Position numbers and translations under genes: made by a program
Source of the DNA: an uncultured bacterium
GTDB taxonomy: Bacteria; Verrucomicrobiota; Verrucomicrobiia; CAIQCK01
Reading direction: 5' to 3'
DNA length: 64,000 bases
Assembly: GCA_903870275.1 (NCBI GenBank)
Contig: CAIQCK010000073.1
Coordinates: forward strand, 1-64,000
The notes under the pieces: generated by a model
What the model was told of the DNA's origin: nothing
The model's database searches: none
Seen by the model: only the letters and a program-made list of their open reading frames with translations
Shown here: piece after piece, positions 62,233 through 64,000 of the stretch
Numbering within the stretch: position 1 is the first letter of the stretch
Layout: every line of letters starts with the position of its first letter

Positions 62233-64000
62233 TCACGGATTCAGCCGGCTTCGCACGGAGGGGAAGCGTGTCAATTCGGTATGAGGGAGAAAAAGGGCGC
62301 CGGTGTATTGTTCCAAGTAGGCGGGATCGGTGTTCAATTCCAGATAGGTCATGCGGCGGGCAAGATCGAGCTGGCGCTGGCGAAAGTCCTGGGAAACGAC
62401 CACCATGTAGGAACCCATGAGAGACGAATTGCCGATGTAATGAAATTTTTCGCGTGGCAGGTCGGGAATCAGGCCAATGACGGTCGCATTCTCCAGGTTT
62501 AGATAACGTCCAAAACCGCCGGCGATATAAATTTGGTGCAGATCTTCGAAACGCATATCCACCTGCTTGAGCATCAACGCCACCGCCGAATAGATGGAGG
62601 CTTTTGTTCGGATGATGTTCTCAATGTCCGTTTCCGTGACGAGCAACGGTTTTCCCGTGGCGCTTTCCTCAGCTTGCGCAAGGGCATAGGTGGCACGCCT
62701 TCCTTCCACTCGGATTGCCGGACAGGAACGAACGCGATCAAACTTGCCCGCAGCATCGATCCAACCGGTCAGGAACAGACTCGCCACCAAGTCAATCATG
62801 CCGGAACCGCAAATGCCACGGGGGCGGACGTTGCCTATGGTGGAACAGCGGGCCAGTCCTGTCGCAGGGTCTATGCTGGCCTTCTCAATGGCGCCGGTGG
62901 AGGCGCGCATGCCGCATTCAATGCCGCCGCCTTCAAAGGCCGGGCCGGCGGAACAGGCGCAGGCCATCAGGAAGCTGTTGTTGCCCAGCACGATTTCGCC
63001 ATTGGTGCCAATATCAATGAACAGGCTGACGTCCTCCGTCGGCATGGCCAGATCGGTGCAGAGGATCCCCGCCGTGATATCTCCACCCACGTAGCTGCCG
63101 ACGCATGGGGAAAAATGGATCCAAGCCTGCTTGTTGATATCAATGCCGATCTCCGAATTCCGCAAATAGGGCACTTGAAGTAACGTGGGTGTATAGGGCG
63201 CCAAACGGAGGTATTCCGGATTGATACCCAGCAGGAGATGGGTCATGACCGTGTTGCCGCTGATGGCTGCATTGGAGATTTCCTGCGGGGCCACGCCGTG
63301 GCTTTTGGCCACCTCGCGGATCAGCCGGTTGACGGTGCCTAGGACACGCGTTCGCAGTTCCTCCAGGCGTTCCGGTGTGCGGGCATAGTTGATGCGGCTG
63401 ATCACATCCAGACCGCAGGCAACCTGGTCGTTATAGGCGCTCCGGGCGGCGACAATCCGGGCGACCGCCAAGTCAATCAACTGCACGGCAATCGTTGTAG
63501 TGCCAACATCTATTGCAATGGCAAAGTGGCGGAGGGTGGTATCACCGGCCTCGATGTCAATGATATGCAGACGGCCCGAATCGCGCACCAGGGTGGCGGT
63601 CACCTGGCCCTCGGCGGTGCGCAATGTGTCTCCAATCTCGCGGATGCTTGAGAGGGAGAATTCGACCGGCTGCGTGCCCCAATCATGCTGGATGGCGCGT
63701 GTAAGGCGGTCGAGGTCGGACAACCCGCTTTCCAGCCGGGGCGGCTCGGCTTTGACCAGCCACTTTACGGCCAAGGGATCGAATTCCCATTGTTTGGGCA
63801 GCAACTCCTGCCGGACCAAGTGAGCCTCATTTTCGGAGGCGAACTGGCCGCCTTCCGTTCCCTCCTGCTCAGGCACTTCCACCACCAGGTTTTCCCGCAG
63901 GACCCGCGTGGCGCACGCCAGGACATAGCCTTCCGCAACCGCTGCATGAGGCAGCGTGCCAAGACTCCGCGAATCCACCTCGCCACCAGTCACGCGGACC
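62233..64000 (-). CDS. ASKHA-domain corrinoid activation protein (partial)
   Basis: About 589 codons are visible; the gene continues beyond the window. The first residues (VAEGYVLACATRVLRENLVVEVP) look like the end of a 2Fe-2S ferredoxin domain. Then come a linker and an actin/Hsp70-like (ASKHA, DUF4445) domain: FAIAIDVGTTTIAVQLIDL (phosphate 1), ISGNTVMTHLLLGINPEYL, FIDIGTNGEIVLGNNSFLMACACSAGPAFEGGGIECGMRA and GGFGRYLNLENATVIGLIPDL. RamA- and RACo-type relatives reduce the cobalt of corrinoid proteins with ATP. No corrinoid methyltransferase is in the window. Confidence 0.85.
   Translation of the reverse strand, partial: VRVTGGEVDSRSLGTLPHAAVAEGYVLACATRVLRENLVVEVPEQEGTEGGQFASENEAHLVRQELLPKQWEFDPLAVKWLVKAEPPRLESGLSDLDRLTRAIQHDWGTQPVEFSLSSIREIGDTLRTAEGQVTATLVRDSGRLHIIDIEAGDTTLRHFAIAIDVGTTTIAVQLIDLAVARIVAARSAYNDQVACGLDVISRINYARTPERLEELRTRVLGTVNRLIREVAKSHGVAPQEISNAAISGNTVMTHLLLGINPEYLRLAPYTPTLLQVPYLRNSEIGIDINKQAWIHFSPCVGSYVGGDITAGILCTDLAMPTEDVSLFIDIGTNGEIVLGNNSFLMACACSAGPAFEGGGIECGMRASTGAIEKASIDPATGLARCSTIGNVRPRGICGSGMIDLVASLFLTGWIDAAGKFDRVRSCPAIRVEGRRATYALAQAEESATGKPLLVTETDIENIIRTKASIYSAVALMLKQVDMRFEDLHQIYIAGGFGRYLNLENATVIGLIPDLPREKFHYIGNSSLMGSYMVVVSQDFRQRQLDLARRMTYLELNTDPAYLEQYTGALFLPHTELTRFPSVRSRLNP

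Overview
The DNA is about 60 percent GC and reads as a chromosomal segment of a PVC-superphylum bacterium, most likely Verrucomicrobiota. The evidence is the right half, which carries a DUF1549/DUF1553 - DUF1501 - PPC-domain gene run, Tat-exported Gfo/Idh/MocA and FG-GAP proteins, a heparinase II/III-like protein and a SMP-30/esterase fusion. These assignments come from motifs read by eye; no database search was possible.

Layout. About 1-35.4 kb is a decayed accessory island. It holds IS1182/IS5-like, IS1380-like and IS21-like remnants, a NusG-like gene and a dense set of toxin-antitoxin modules: AbrB/MazE-Doc, HigBA, HipBA, a VapBC-like pair, two AbiE pairs, an MNT nucleotidyltransferase beside an hsdR scar, and an orphan HigA. 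It also holds five AAA+/DUF4143 ATPases plus a sixth as a fragment, an Orc1-like ATPase, and an orphan phage-type terminase pair. About 35.5-45.4 kb is mixed: a response-regulator block that is an inverted copy of one at 14.4-15.7 kb, several membrane microproteins, a phosphopantetheinyl transferase, an SDR enzyme, an HMA-domain exported protein, the SMP-30/esterase fusion, and a tyrosine-recombinase scar at 45.1-45.3 kb. About 45.4-64 kb is ordered metabolic and export DNA, ending in a corrinoid-activation (ASKHA) gene cut by the window edge.

The most interesting unit is at 15.7-18.1 kb on the minus strand. A conserved, apparently structured non-coding leader of about 310 nt precedes a free-standing integrase-type arm-binding domain, a CxxC/CxxC zinc-knuckle protein, a small protein and an AAA ATPase. 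A second, decaying copy of the leader and the first two genes lies at 12.1-13.0 kb on the other strand. The two leaders share at least two hairpins, one with a compensatory base change. A TTTATGACAC box recurs at both leaders and near other genes of what looks like the same scattered element (a coiled-coil gene and a 189-residue gene, each with a broken paralogue elsewhere).

Other themes. Several toxin-antitoxin or ATPase genes have a palindrome lying in a sigma70-like promoter whose -10 box ends only 6-7 nt before the start codon, suggesting leaderless, autoregulated transcripts. The 1682-residue DUF1549/DUF1553 protein carries an alanine/lysine-rich coiled coil of about 1100 residues, made of roughly ten degenerate repeats, where relatives often have a cytochrome domain.
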